DNA of 64,000 nucleotides from Vitellaria paradoxa (Eukaryota; Streptophyta; Magnoliopsida; Ericales; Sapotaceae), in assembly GCA_019916065.1 (NCBI GenBank), contig CM034243.1, positions 4,092,001 to 4,156,000 of the forward strand. The letters are read 5' to 3'. The notes under the pieces were generated by a model that did no database searches, had not been told where the DNA came from, and saw nothing but the letters and a program-made list of their open reading frames with translations. A program made the position numbers and the translations under genes. Positions within the stretch are counted from its first letter, which is position 1. Each line of letters opens with the position of its first letter. Below, one piece after another: positions 51,516 through 62,520 of this stretch.

Positions 51516-53973
51516 TACCTACCAAAAAAAGGTCTTACTCTCACACAAAGAAGAAAAAATTTATGCAAGTTAATTGTTACCAAATGTAGTTAAATTCTAC
51601 AGGTAAATTATTATACTCACTCCAACCATAATGTAATGATTACATGTTAAAATTATTATCCAAACATGGTCAACAAAGATATATTATCTTCATGATTGTT
51701 GCTTCTATAATCCTTTTCCCTCACTATTTTACTCCTAATTCAAACGCATCCTTAGAGAGAGGGGAAACAAGAAATTATCTTCTTATGGTTTTTATAAATT
51801 TAGAAAATGCATATAATAAGGTGATTTGGTGGGCATTGTGAAATAAGGGCGTCTCATATAGGTATATTTAGATGATAAGAAGATATGTATGGTAGAGTAA
51901 TGACATTGGTGAGGCTAGTTGTTGGGGGCAATAGTGAATTTCCCATCACTATAGGTCTCTATCAAGGTTCTGCATTAAGTTCTTATATTCTTGTTTTAGT
52001 TATGGATGAATTGACTAGACATATACAAAAAGTGCTGCCTTGGTGTACATTGTTTGCCAATGATAAGTTTTAGTAGACCAAACAAAAGATGGAGTATGGT
52101 AAGCTAGACGTATGGAGAGAGATGCATTATAATCACGAAAATTTATGATAAGTAGAACTAAAATTGATTGTATGGACATAGATTTAGTGGTATTCAAATT
52201 ATAAATGAAGGAATAATTAAGATTAAAAGTCAATTTTGATTCTTAAGGTCTATTATTCAAGCAGAGGGAGAGTGGCGGGGATGTTACCAATAGAAGTAAG
52301 GTTGGTGGGATTGAGTCGATGAATGTATCTAGTGTTTTATGTGATCTCTGTATACCTTTAAATTTAAATGTAGCTGCTATGTTATATGGTTTGAGATGAG
52401 AACGATAAGGTTAAGGTGTGATGAATTGAGAAAACATATGATTAGTAATGTTTAGATTTGTGAGATGGTAGAGGTAGCACTAGTTGAATATAAATTTGGC
52501 AACACTTGGTTAAGGTATGATCACATATAACGGAAATCGATATATGCAGCAATTAGGAGTAGTAAAAGCATCCAAATCATGGGTAATGCGAGGGGGTAGA
52601 TTGACATTAACGTGAGTGGAAATTATAAAGAAATACATACCTCAATGTGGTTCGACATAGGAAATGTCCCGGAAGTAATTTCAACTTTTTTTTATTAATT
52701 CGTTAAAAAGTTTTTGAGTGATAGCATATGTTCACTTCAATTGTTTTTTAGTTACTTGAAAATTTTTGCAATTTGGAGTTTCATATGCACTTGACTTGAT
52801 AACCACACTAGCATTTTTTGTGTGATGCATGCTTCATGGTAAAACACTAACAATTGATAATCTCATTAAAAAAAAAAAAAAAGGATGCTGGCTAACTGGC
52901 GGTGTTTGTGTAAGAGTGACAGGGTGACAGGGAATCTATTAGTCACTTGTTTGTGCATCGTGTGTTTGTACGAGAGCATTGTGGGATTTTGGAATGGAAT
53001 GAGTATTCCCATGGGAAGCCAATCAAGTTTTTGTATCATAGTGGGGAGCAAGAGTTAGCAAAAGGCAGAGATAGGCTTCTCCTTTTTGTTTTGCTTGGGT
53101 GATTTAGGGAGAAAGGAATAGACGATGCTTGCAAGACAAAGCAAGTTTTTGTTTGTGTGTGTGTGTGTGTGTAGATTAAGAGTATTTTTTTGTCTATTTT
53201 ATAAAATTGGTTACCCGCACGTATAGAGCAAAAAATGCTTAGATTTTTGCATTTTGTTGAGAATATGGAAATGTTGATACTTGGATATGTTTTTGTACGT
53301 GGGTGGCATTCCCTTGATACCTTTTTTTAATATAACTTTTGTTTGCTTCTTCTTTGGCCAATTTCTTTTTTTATTTTTTAAAGCATTGACAATATTTGTT
53401 GCAAAAAATTGAGGACCATATGTGGGGCAGGTAAGTTCATGATTTTCTGTAACTGCTTTTTTTGTGCTCCTTGGATAAGTTATTGTTTTTGTCTTCTTAT
53501 TATTGCTATTGTTTTTCTAATAAACATTTTTATTTCCTAATTAAAAGAAGCAGAAGGAGTAATTTCAATACCTGAACAAATTCCTGCCATTTGAAGAATA
53601 TAATTTCCAAGCTATTCATCTTGTGCAGGTCTGTGATTTAAAGGAGAGCGATCTCGAGTTAAAGCTTGTTTTGGAAACGTACAGATTTGAATCCACTGAT
53701 TCAAGGTTAGACTATCTATACAAGATCCATGATTTTTAGAGTTCGGCACTCACTATGATTGATTTTGATCTCTCTTTTTCTTTTCTTTTTTCCCTCATTT
53801 TCTTCGTTACTTTAGTTTAGTTAATATGGTCAACGTTATTACTTAACTAACTAATATGTTAATTCGCTTATTTCATCCCTTTCCTTAAACTTAGTGTGCT
53901 GTAGCAGTGTCAAGTCAGGGAGTTGTGTCTTTGAGGAGAATGCTTGTAGCTTCTCCTACTTTTCTTTGTTTTC

Positions 53974-54013
<40 letters not shown>

Positions 54014-57000
54014 CCTCCTCCCTCCTTTAGCCCTGCTAAAACTGTTTTCCAGTCGGTGGGTTTTGGGGGTTGGGGGTGGGGATTCATGGGCCCAGGGTTC
54101 CTCTCTATGGGTGGGTCAATGTGGCCTTGCCTTGGGTAGGTTCCATGTCATCAAAAGCTGTTTTTCTTTTTATTTTATTTAGTTATTGACAACTTTATTG
54201 GTTTGTATGTGTTGAAAGATTGGATTTTAGTGGAAGATCAAGTAATTTTATATATGGTCACTTATGAAGGTTGAGATCAAGTTTTTAGTTGAGACAAGTA
54301 CGCTCTGCTAAAAGGAGAAAGGGAGTGGTTTTCATCCTTGCGTCAAGGAAGCTGCACTATGCCATGGCAAGAGGAAATTGGGGGTTGAGATTTACATCTA
54401 AATGCCCATTATGTGGTGGCAGATGAGAGCTTTTGGTGATATATTACTTGTTGGGGGTTAATGATGATGCATTTAATATTTTTAATTGAAGTGAAAACCC
54501 TCAGGGTAAAGATTTTCCCCCATCCTGTTGAGAATAAGGGTGCCCATGGATGAGGCTGTTCCCTGATCTAGAATTTAACTTAGGTTGGTCAAAATTTTCG
54601 ACTAAGAAGTGCATAAAGCAGCATTTTAAGCTGAACCAAATCAAACTAAACTAAGTTTTCGGTTGATTCATTTCAGGTTTCTATCTTATAACGAATTGTT
54701 TAGGAATTCCAATTTGCATTAACTAGTGGAAATTTATTCTGGTATAAGACATAGGTCTGTTAACGTCAAGACTTAGAAGATCTTTGTTAATTAATGCTAG
54801 GAAAGGTGATCCAGTGGAGTAGTCTCTAGAACCACTGGAAAGAGCAAACAATCAAAAACAACTAAAATCAGGTCAGAAATGGGAATGATTTTAAGGTAGC
54901 GTTTGGAGTTCCGAAAAGGTTCCCCCCAAAAAAAAAATGGTGTAAAAAGTGACACTTGACAAAATTTAATAGGAGGAAGTTGGGAAATTTTGGAATTTTT
55001 TTGGAAAAACTTGGAGCTCCAAACGGAGCCAAAAATTTGGCAGTGCATCTCCAAACAATTTTAACAAGAAACATGATAAAATTATTAGTTAGTGAGCAAG
55101 TACACTGTAGAAGAGAGAAGATGTGGAGATTTGGAGCACTGAGGACAGACGAAGCCGATAGAAGGAGAAGATCAGACAACCAGGGGGCAGATTACAAGCA
55201 TCTTATAAGAGACTTGAAGATTGAACGGAAAATTTTTATACCATGCATTGACCCAGAATCAAGAGGTGGCATAAAATGCATCCAAGAGAGTAGGGAGGCA
55301 ACTTTTTACGTAAAGGTGGATCTTGGCTGTTTTGACTGGCTACTGAGAGGATTAGCGGTAGTTGCAGATCAATCAAACCGTCAACTGCATAATATATATC
55401 TTTGTGCACGCACATTAAGAAATCTTTGTGCAAATCATCAAATAGGCATATTATGATATCGATGCTGAACCTAAATCTGAAACAAATGACAGTGATTTTG
55501 TAAGTCAGTGCACCAGGCATTCATCCCGTTTACTTACACTTGACTTTGTAGGCGTAACACTTGTAACCTTTCTATGACACCAGATGCATAATTCTGGACA
55601 TGGTTTTCAATGTCAATTTGGTAACAAAATACATCTTGTGCTTCCATATCTAGATGTGGTTTTTTGAATCCAATGCATGCATTTGCATTGCTTGGATGAC
55701 ATGAACTTCTTGTGGATGCCATTTGGTTCAATTGATATGATGTTCCTTACAATTCAATTTTGCATTGGCAGAGATGTCCTTGAAACTAGGGATTCTGAAT
55801 ACAAGGTATGGGCCCATGTTCAGTGCTTGAAGTCCTCCCTTGATGAGCACAATCTGGGATTGCGAGTTAAAACAGCAATTGAAGCTGAGGCCATCTCTCA
55901 GCAAAGGCTAGCAGCTGCAGAAGCTGAGATTGCTGACTTGAGGCAGAAGTTGGAAGCTTCTAAAAGGTTTATTTCTTAGTTCAATGATATGCTTGAAATG
56001 TTATTATGGCATCATTCTAAAGGGCGCGCATAATCTGCTTTTATTAGCTTAAATTTGAAATGCATGTAAATGCATCTTTTCAATGTTGAATGTACCACTC
56101 TTGAATTAGTTTTATCATCTGACATTGTTGATCTATGCTATTTCAGGGAAAAGTCGCAGCTTTCAGATGCCCTGAAATCCAAACGCGAGGAAAATGAAGC
56201 CTACCTCTCTGAAATAGAGGTTAGGTTCCTGATCTGCTGTGTGTATGAGCTTTTGTCTTCAATGTATTTGTGAAGTAGGCATGAGGTTATTGGTATTGTT
56301 TCTCCTTTTTGATTTGCGAACAGGGTCTCAAACTTTTATATAAGTTTGAGTTTGGCTCAATAAAAAAGAATTTAGACCCGAGATCGGTTGGCAAATAGTT
56401 TGATTAAACCAAACAACATCGCTTTAGTCTAAAAAAGAAAATATTATAAAAAAATCTAATAGAAGTGTTATTAAAAGATATAAAAATATTATAATATATA
56501 TATATATTATTTTATCGAGCAGGCTCCCAAACTTTTGGGCCGAGTTTTTCTAGGCTTGAGCTCGATTCTAAACAAGCCAAGAATCGAATTTGATTTGAGT
56601 TCGTTTTAGTAATGAACCGAGCTTGAGCCGAACTCAAATAGCTCGAAAAAATGCTTGATTCGTTTCCACCTCTATTTGTGAATAAGACCTGACATTATTG
56701 ACAACTTTTCTCTTGCAGACTATTAGTCAGGCATACGATGATATGCAAACTCAAAACCAAGACCTCCTGCAGCAAATTACAGAGAGGGACGATTACAACA
56801 TCAAGGTTATTAGTTTATGCCACTGCTGCTTACTGTTTATGTTAGTTCCCAAATTGGTTTCACTTATTTTTTTAATAGCTTCACCACGGTCCTTCTTGGT
56901 TTATTCTTATGCGTAATATATATACACACCTATATTTTTAACTGTAGAAATTGCTGAGTAAATTGAGTATTTGGTGATTGAAAGTTTCACATTTTTACCA

Positions 57001-60000
57001 TTGATGTTTTTCTCTCATATTTCTATATATATGTAATAGTTTTGAGTTCTAAATATGAATCCTTACAGAATCTATTTTGTATAGAATCTATATTCTATTT
57101 TTAATTCATCTTGGCGGCATCATAAACATTGATGGTTAGTAGTATTGCAATATTTAAACTGCTGAAGTTTATGATGGCTTGTCCCCAGCAGTTGTTAAAA
57201 CTGTTATTCTTGTGGCCAGCTGCATTTCCATTTTGAGAGAATAATAACTGGTGATAAGTTCTACTTAGCAGCTATTGATACATCAATAGTTGCACTCCAG
57301 TTTGGTTATTTCTCATCAGTAAAATCAGCTGCAAGTCTTTCCCATGGACTACATTTAGAGATATAATTTAGTGGCGAATATGTGGCAAACTCACAATGAG
57401 CATAATGTGCAGGATAGTGGTGCAGCTAGAGCGTGAAAATGGATATCTTATTGCAAATAGGTGCAAATCTACACTTTAATATGAATTCCAGCTGTAACAA
57501 TAATTGAAGTGGTAAGTTAGAAGGTTAAAATTTGAGGGTTTAGCAGAACAAGAGTGACTCTTCAGTTGATTTTCTGTATAAGCAATATAATGGATTCGGC
57601 TGCTAGCAGTTTTAAGCCTATTCATAGAAAACCATGCTTATAAAAAAGAGTCCTATTTATAGCAAACCATCAACCTTAGTGTTGATCAAATGAAGAACCA
57701 TAGGTGTTACAATCCCAATCTGGATTATACAACCCAAGGAAAAATTTTATCCAGAACATGTAGAAAATCCACTTAATTGGATTTTGTGATTATAGTGTGG
57801 GATATTATTGGGTTGTGGAAAATCTAATTGTTTTGTGTAAGTTGGGTTCATGGGTTTAATATTCAGAAACAATGTCACTAGTTAATGGGGTAAGGTTGTA
57901 TACATTTCCTCTCCCTAGACCCTACATTGGCAGGAGCCTCATGCACTAGGCTATCCTTTTTATTTATATGTTTATAACCAAAAATCGAAAATTACACAAG
58001 GTCCAGACCAAATAAAATGAAAATAAGTGAGAAAAACAACTTAGGGCGGCCAACATTCACATTGTTTTATTTTAGGACAACTAGAGAGCTGAATAATCAT
58101 AGATGCAAATCATGTAATTAAAGCATCTCCATTTTCCTCTATGACCTGCTCCACTCTTCAACATTGCTTTGACAACCCCCCCCCCTCTCTCTCACTCACA
58201 AACATATTGCATAGTAGATCATTTGGCTGCATTTTTCCAGTTAATCCTATAACTTAGATTTTTTATTTTTATTTTTCTACTTTTATTTTTATTTTTGGGA
58301 TTTTCTTTTAGTTCTGTTTACATTTTGTTCCAATTTTCGTCTCTATTTTTAATCTCAATGATCCACTAAACTACAAGTCTGTTGAACATGGCCTTCGTTT
58401 TTTACTATCATAAGATTCATAACACGGTGTTAACAAGTGCGTTTTGCTTTTCAAGACTGCTTCATGCCCTTTGTTTTACTTTAATATGAAGTGGTGGATT
58501 GTGCATCTATGGTTGAGTGGCTGGTGCCTCTATGGTTCTTAATTCAATAAAATGATTGAGTGGGGTTGGAATTTTTCAGCTTGCTCTGGAGGGTTTGTGG
58601 GCAAGGCAGTTTCGGGATGCTCTGCTCATGGAGAAACAAAAAACGGAGGAGGCCATTCAACAAGCCAATGCTTCTGTGGATTTTTATGACATGAAATCTG
58701 AAAAAATTGATGATCAGGTGTCTCAAAAGTCCATGTAATTTTAAAAATAATCAGCCTTGGATGTGAATATTGAATCTGTCATAATGACTTTGCAGCTAAA
58801 AATGTGCTCAGACCAAGTGCAGAAACTTGCAGAAGACAAGTTTCAGAGCTTATCCACTATGGAAAATATCCAGAAGAAATTGGTGGATGTGCGGAGATCA
58901 TCTCAGCAACTGAGGGAGTCACTGGACAAATCACAATTCAAGGTTGAAAAGAGTAGAGTTAGTCTTGCTGAGCTGAAGACAGTGCTGGAGAAAGAGAGGT
59001 AGTGAAAATTTCACCTACTCTTTCCTTCTTGGTCTTGCTTTGTACGGGTGAGGAACTGACTTTTTTTTTTTTTTTTTCTTGTTCATAACTAGGTTTGGAA
59101 AGAAAAGATTTGAAGAGGAATTAGAAGTAGTGAGGAGAAAGGCTTCATGTCTTAGTTCACAGATGGAGGAGTCATCAGTCGTTGAAAAGCTTCAGCAGGA
59201 GCTCAGAGAATACAGGGAAATATTAAAGTGCAGTATTTGCCTTGACAGGCTAAAAGAGGTAACTGTTATTATTATTATTATTATTTTGATAATTAAGCTA
59301 TTAGTGCTTATTTAGTGTCCAATGGATGATTTGCAAATATTTGGCTTGAGTATTTAAAAACTTGAAAATATTAGTATTGTGACGTGTATTTTGAAGAAAT
59401 TAGTGATTAATGAATTTAAAAATACAATTATGGGGGTGTTTGGTAGTAAAATTTTTAGCAAAAAATTACCAACTGTTGATTTTTGAGTGTTTGGCAAACC
59501 ACCAACTTTTGCCACTTTTCTACTCTATTACAGTAATTTCTTAACTCAAAAGTTATCAAAAGTTGCTTAAAATTGAGAAAAATTAACTAAAAAATGTCAA
59601 AAGTTGCTGAAATTTTACCAAACACCCAAAGGCTGCAAAAAGTTGCTAAAAATTACTTAAAAATTGCTACTTGTTTCAACAAACACACTAAAAATTACAA
59701 TTAATAATTTTTGACAAAAAATACCAAAATTGCTAAAAATTATGCCTCCAAATGTCCCCTATGTTAATTGAGGAGACAATTATATTGTGACGTGTATTTT
59801 TATATTTATTAATTAAAAAAAAAGTGAGAAAAATAGATTGAGGTTGGAGCTCAAAGACCACCTAACCAATGGCTGTAATTTATATTATATATTAGAAAAA
59901 GGCATTAAGGGGATGCCAACCATGAACCAACTACAAAAACCTCACTCAAACTAGTGAAGTAACGAACAAACAAAAGATACAAAGCTACATAAATCCGGAT

Positions 60001-62046
60001 TCTTCCACCCCCTACACCCAACTATACAAGGTGTGCAAAAATAAACTCTTCAATACTCAATGCCTTGAAAAGATATTTTTCTTTCACTCTAAAGCAGCTA
60101 TACAATGTAATAAGGAATGAGTGTCCATGCTTTTCTCCTCCTTTTCTTCATTCGAGAGTCCCACCACTCATTAACATCTTGTTTAAAGCCCTTTGGAAAT
60201 ACCCAATGCATACCAAAAGATGAAAGCGCTAAGTCTCACAAATCTCTAGCCCATAAAAAATGAACAAAGATATGACCAACCGACTCCCTGTCTTGTCTGC
60301 GTAAACAACTTCAATTAGTAATTATATTTCTTTTGGTAATCTTAAACAACTTCATTAGTATTTATATTTCTTTTGGCAATAAGATTATCAATAGTAAGGA
60401 TTTTCCCATAATAATACACCAAACAAAGAAATCAACCTATTGCATTAAAAAATATAAGAAAATGAAAGGCATTTCTCAATAAATTACTTTTCTCATTTAA
60501 CCTTTTTTTTTTCCGTCATTTCTCTAATTCCATACCCTTTTTGTTCCATTTTCCAACACAACCAAACAAAAGAAGTGATTTTGAATCCCCATCTTCTCCT
60601 TTTCCTTTAATGATTTGGCAATCCGAACACAGCCATAGAGAAACCGTAGATATAAAATGGAGCTTTTTAATTCACCAGACCTCAAAATTTACTTTCCCAA
60701 TTTTTTATCTTAGTTCATCTGTTAAATCTACTATACTACTATAACAAGGCAACTGTGGGGGTGTATAGTGTAGTCATTTAATCTACAAAAAGACTAATAA
60801 TTCTGATGTTTCCATCAAGATACAATAAAAAACACTAAAATGTGACGTCAATTAATTTATTATTAGGCTTCCACACATTTAGATATATTTAATTATGCTT
60901 CAAAACAATTTTTTAATCTTCATATTTGCCACTTTCAAAACATTTACATTTTCAAAATGTTACAAAATTTTTTGTTTCCATACTAATTAAAACACCCTAT
61001 CGAAATGAAATATTAATCCTTGCTAAGCAAGGCCTTGTAGAAGGAAACCTCTGTTGTAACTCCTGTTCTCAAGTCTTTCTCATTTATCTAGCATGGGATC
61101 AGCTACACTAGCAAAAATGTTTGTATTAGCTCCAGGGGGCGTCTTAATTGTTTATTTTGCATGATATTGCTGGTTTCCAAGTTTTGTTTTTCTTCTTCTT
61201 CTTGAGCTCGCAAAAAAATGTTTCTGTTTGTATTCTAATTTATGGCTTGGTCTTGTGAATTTGGTAACTTTCTCCAACAGAGCTTCCTTCAGATCCATAT
61301 GTAGTTACCTTTATTTTATTTTATTTTATTTTCTTTTTTGGGTTCAATTATTATTCAAGAATTTCATCATAAATGAGTTTGCAGAAAAGAATTTTATTAA
61401 ATCAACGTTTTCTTGAAGACTGCTACGAACCATGCTTGACATGGTAACCCACCTCTTTGGCATTAGATGAGATACTGTTGAGAGGCAGCAAAATAGTAGC
61501 AGAGGACATATCCAAGGAAGTGGAAGGAAGTAGAAATACATAGGAAAAAGCGAATCACATCTAAATTGCTTTTCTTTTTCCCATTTTTATTATTTTTATG
61601 GCTCGGGCTTAATAGCATGTATTTTAGTCATCTCTATTGGTGATGGTTATTAATTGGGTTCCTTCTGTGCAGCTTTTGTGTGAAGGCATGGCATATGACA
61701 TTTTGCTATGTCTCAAATAGGATTCAACTAGTATCTAGCTCCTTTTACCTTAGTGCATGTCTGAAACAGTAAATTGGTTTAAATATGTAATATACTTGTT
61801 GTGTTTTGTACGGATAAAAGAAAATTTCATTTTGTGTCTCATATATCTACTGCTTGTCCATGCTCTCCTTCCATAGTATGTTGCCATATTGCTTATAGAT
61901 GTATGGCTCTTCAGGTTGTCATCACAAAATGCTACCACCTATTTTGCAATCCTTGCATTCAAAGAATTATAGATATGCAGCAGCGCAAGTGCCCGGTTTG
62001 TGCTGCAAGTTTTTGGGCTAATGACGTCAAACCTGTTTACATCTGA
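33332..62046 (+). CDS. HUB1: HUB1, BRE1-like RING E3 ubiquitin ligase for histone H2B, complete, 19 exons
   Basis: Exons: 33332-33442, 36199-36360, 36503-36596, 39621-39848, 39950-40111, 43910-44103, 44182-44265, 44380-44499, 44597-44783, 44939-45099, 45174-45245, 53629-53705, 55772-55966, 56147-56219, 56719-56805, 58580-58717, 58796-58998, 59093-59258, 61915-62046. They give 881 aa; Arabidopsis HUB1 is about 878 aa. HUB1 works in the nucleus, with its relative HUB2, to mono-ubiquitinate H2B during transcription, affecting dormancy, flowering and defence. The N-terminus [10 protein letters not shown] and ISP text match HUB1 rather than HUB2. Most of the protein is coiled coil (for example [15 protein letters not shown] and TERDDYNIK). 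A C3HC4 RING closes it: CSIC (829-832), CYHLFCNPC and CPVC (864-867). The RING is split by the 2.7-kb last intron. The exon 1 donor (AAG then GTTGAT) is weak. Introns 3, 5 and 11 are 3.0, 3.8 and 8.4 kb and full of retroelement remains. Confidence 0.96.
33782..34929. mobile_element. Tourist-like (PIF/Harbinger) element, 1,148 bp, with internal minisatellite
   Basis: The left end GGTTATGTTTGGTATGTGAG and the right end read inward (GGCTATGTTTGGTACGTGGA) are inverted repeats that continue into ATGGAATG-like text. TTA flanks both sides (33779-33781 and 34930-34932). No transposase is visible. It lies in HUB1 intron 1. Its interior is a tandem array listed separately. Confidence 0.88.
34041..34670. 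repeat. ~134-bp tandem array inside the Tourist-like element
   Basis: The anchor GGGTAAAATGGTCATTTTA, with small changes, occurs at about 34041, 34177, 34309, 34444 and 34577, then again, out of phase, at 34634. Each anchor is followed by a CTGAGTTCGGAT-like word and preceded by an AAATTTGG-type word. That gives about 4.5 units of 132-136 bp. Confidence 0.85.
36397..36418. repeat. C12-A10 homopolymer junction in HUB1 intron 2
   Basis: A C-run directly abuts an A-run, 37 bp after the exon 2 donor. Confidence 0.9.
37013..37043. repeat. C14-GGC-A14 homopolymer block in HUB1 intron 3
   Basis: A C-run is separated from an A-run by GGC; same pattern as the other poly(C)/poly(A) blocks. Confidence 0.9.
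37843..37878 (+). mobile_element. Orphan RTE-type LINE 3' tail
   Basis: GCCGACCCCACCTAGTGGGA followed by TAAGGCTT matches, from memory, the conserved 3' end of plant RTE LINEs. The same sequence, inverted, ends the RTE remnant at 42459. Only the tail is recognisable here. Confidence 0.6.
38440..39420 (+). mobile_element. L1-type LINE 3' fragment (zinc-binding RT-associated region), degenerate
   Basis: Broken frames read [20 protein letters not shown] near 38590-38655 and [20 protein letters not shown] near 38955-39015. These fit the zf-RVT region of plant L1 elements. The fragment ends in a tail GGTGGCATTCC...GCCTTTTT (39377-39400) shared with the copy at 53302. Stops and frameshifts make it dead. 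HUB1 intron 3. Confidence 0.7.
40590..41400 (+). mobile_element. LTR-retrotransposon-like remnant with repeated ends and a primer-binding-site motif
   Basis: A segment at 40600-40728 (GTATAGGGTTATGTAG ... GTGTAGGATTCCTTCTAG ... TTCTAGTCTTTTGAT) is repeated, diverged, at 41215-41330. TGGTATCAAAGC at 40729-40740 directly follows copy one, where a minus-strand primer-binding site would be. A third partial copy starts near 41056. The short distance suggests a TRIM-like element or a collapsed remnant. HUB1 intron 5. Confidence 0.5.
42360..43582. mobile_element. MITE-like element (family of 16898-17260) split by an RTE insertion
   Basis: Left part 42390-42430 (AGCGACAATGGTACTC, GCTTTCAATG) and right part 43440-43582 (TTAGCGAAATATTG, ending GCACTCCAAACGCAGCC) match the two halves of the element upstream of mEF-G. 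The RTE remnant lies between them. Confidence 0.5.
42459..43262 (-). pseudogene. RTE-type LINE reverse transcriptase, 3' half, degenerate
   Basis: On the minus strand, 43258-42980 encodes [20 protein letters not shown] and [13 protein letters not shown]. Then 42870-42469 encodes [19 protein letters not shown] and [20 protein letters not shown]. This order is typical of plant RTE LINEs: the catalytic FADD followed by the C-terminal tail. A frame break separates the two parts, and the element ends with the RTE 3' sequence at 42459-42480. It is 5'-truncated at the FADD region and inactive. HUB1 intron 5, antisense to the gene. Confidence 0.85.
45945..46120 (+). mobile_element. Possible solo LTR (Copia-like)
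   Basis: A segment begins TGTTAGAAAAG and contains a TATA-like TATATAAAAA followed by TTCCATTCAACTC. The layout looks like an LTR with a TG start. No second copy and no clear CA end were found. Confidence 0.3.
46200..48050. other. HUB1 intron 11, unassigned C-rich segment
   Basis: It differs in composition from the flanking intron: C-rich on this strand, G-rich on the other, with many short open frames on both strands. It lies next to the 3' end of the minus-strand L1. It may be another retroelement remnant, but I recognise no domain. Confidence 0.35.
48060..50880 (-). pseudogene. L1-type LINE reverse transcriptase, long but degenerate and 5'-truncated
   Basis: Read on the minus strand from 50835 down: [17 protein letters not shown], then [18 protein letters not shown] (50511-50278), [46 protein letters not shown] and FADN in the catalytic box (49692-49706). 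Next comes a long frame 49397-48315 with [32 protein letters not shown] and zf-RVT text [18 protein letters not shown]. Last is [11 protein letters not shown] (48318-48136). The endonuclease domain is missing. At least two in-frame stops (near 50278 and 49458) and two frameshifts (near 50130 and 48320) break it. The catalytic second Asp is Asn. It lies in HUB1 intron 11, antisense. Confidence 0.9.
51141..51244. repeat. Perfect 52-bp tandem duplication
   Basis: The unit starting TAACGGGGAGTAACC at 51141 is repeated without change at 51193. The lack of mismatches points to a recent event. Confidence 0.9.
51438..51513. repeat. CT/CA compound microsatellite
   Basis: A CT run of about 15 units passes directly into a CA run of about 16 units in HUB1 intron 11. 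Confidence 0.95.
51745..52670 (+). pseudogene. RTE-type LINE reverse transcriptase remnant, plus strand
   Basis: Fragments in order: [17 protein letters not shown] (about 51785-51838), [40 protein letters not shown] and [12 protein letters not shown] (to about 52068). They follow the plant RTE palm domain, with FAND in place of FADD. Later text is too decayed to read. It is the opposite orientation to the RTE remnant in intron 5. HUB1 intron 11. Confidence 0.8.
52880..53340 (+). mobile_element. L1-type LINE 3' fragment, degenerate
   Basis: [20 protein letters not shown] at 52884-52943 resembles the zf-RVT text of the fragment at 38955. The tail GGTGGCATTCCCTTGATACC at 53302-53321 is nearly the same as the tail at 39377. 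HUB1 intron 11. Confidence 0.65.
53973..54011. repeat. CT microsatellite
   Basis: About 19 CT units in HUB1 intron 12. Confidence 0.95.
54895..55030. mobile_element. 136-bp MITE
   Basis: The left end GGTAGCGTTTGGAGTTCCGA and the right end read inward (GGCTCCGTTTGGAGCTCCAA) are inverted repeats. A C6-A10 block lies inside. Target duplication unclear. HUB1 intron 12. Confidence 0.7.
56325..56680. mobile_element. Dispersed repeat of GAGCTTGAGCCGAACTC type
   Basis: Text such as GAGCAGGCTCCCAAAC, GGCTTGAGCTCGATT and CCGAGCTTGAGCCGAACTC forms internally repetitive sequence of a kind often dispersed in plant genomes. No protein and no clear ends. HUB1 intron 14. Confidence 0.4.
59433..59759. mobile_element. 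~327-bp MITE
   Basis: The left end GGGGTGTTTGGTAGTAAAAT and the right end read inward (GGGGACATTTGGAGGCATAA) are inverted repeats, both continuing into TTTTTAGCA. The interior repeats AAAAGTTGCT and AAATTACT words. Superfamily not settled. HUB1 intron 18, between the two RING exons. Confidence 0.75.
59888..60310 (-). mobile_element. L1-type LINE 3' fragment, antisense
   Basis: The minus strand reads [20 protein letters not shown] and KAWTLIPY near 60215-60105, then ends at 59893-59919 in a GGCATCCCCTTAATGCC tail like those at 39377 and 53302. Degenerate. HUB1 intron 18. Confidence 0.6.
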
Positions 62047-62520
62047 CCAGAAACTGGAGAAATTTCTGCCTGTCAATGAGACTCAATGCCAGGTCATGAG
62101 ATTCACTATACTGGAGGTGCCTATAATCCAGAAGTCAGGTTGTAAGTGCCCACAGGTTTACATCTATTGTTAAGTTGGAGGAGGTTGCGAGGAAAAAAAC
62201 ATTGACAGGTAACAGTGAAAGCTCCTGTCACTATCCCATTCTACCCATGCAAATCAGGGTGGATTTGAGGTTTTGGTTTTAGGTTGTTGATTTCACATAG
62301 TTTCATTAGTGCATTTATGTAGTTTGGAGCAACTAGACTCTTTCGATCTGGAATTATTATTTGCTGATTTTTATGAATCAATTCAGTGCTAGGCCATGGT
62401 GATAGGGTAACCATATGATGAATAAAACTTTCATGCTCATCTACAAATATTCCCCTTTGCGTTCAACTGAAAGATTCCTGTGATCAAGGGCTTGAGGTGG
62501 TTCCAATTTGGAGGATAAAT
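62047..62520 (+). other. HUB1 3' UTR region with candidate poly(A) signals
   Basis: It follows the TGA at 62044. An AATAAA lies in GATGAATAAAACTTTCATG at about 62418, and the same block recurs at about 62571. The true cleavage site cannot be read from sequence alone. Confidence 0.5.

Noticed and set aside
54956..55456. 166-codon plus-strand frame in HUB1 intron 12
   Set aside because: It starts inside the 136-bp MITE, has no recognisable domain and is flanked by ordinary intron; HUB1 exons 12 and 13 join in frame without it.
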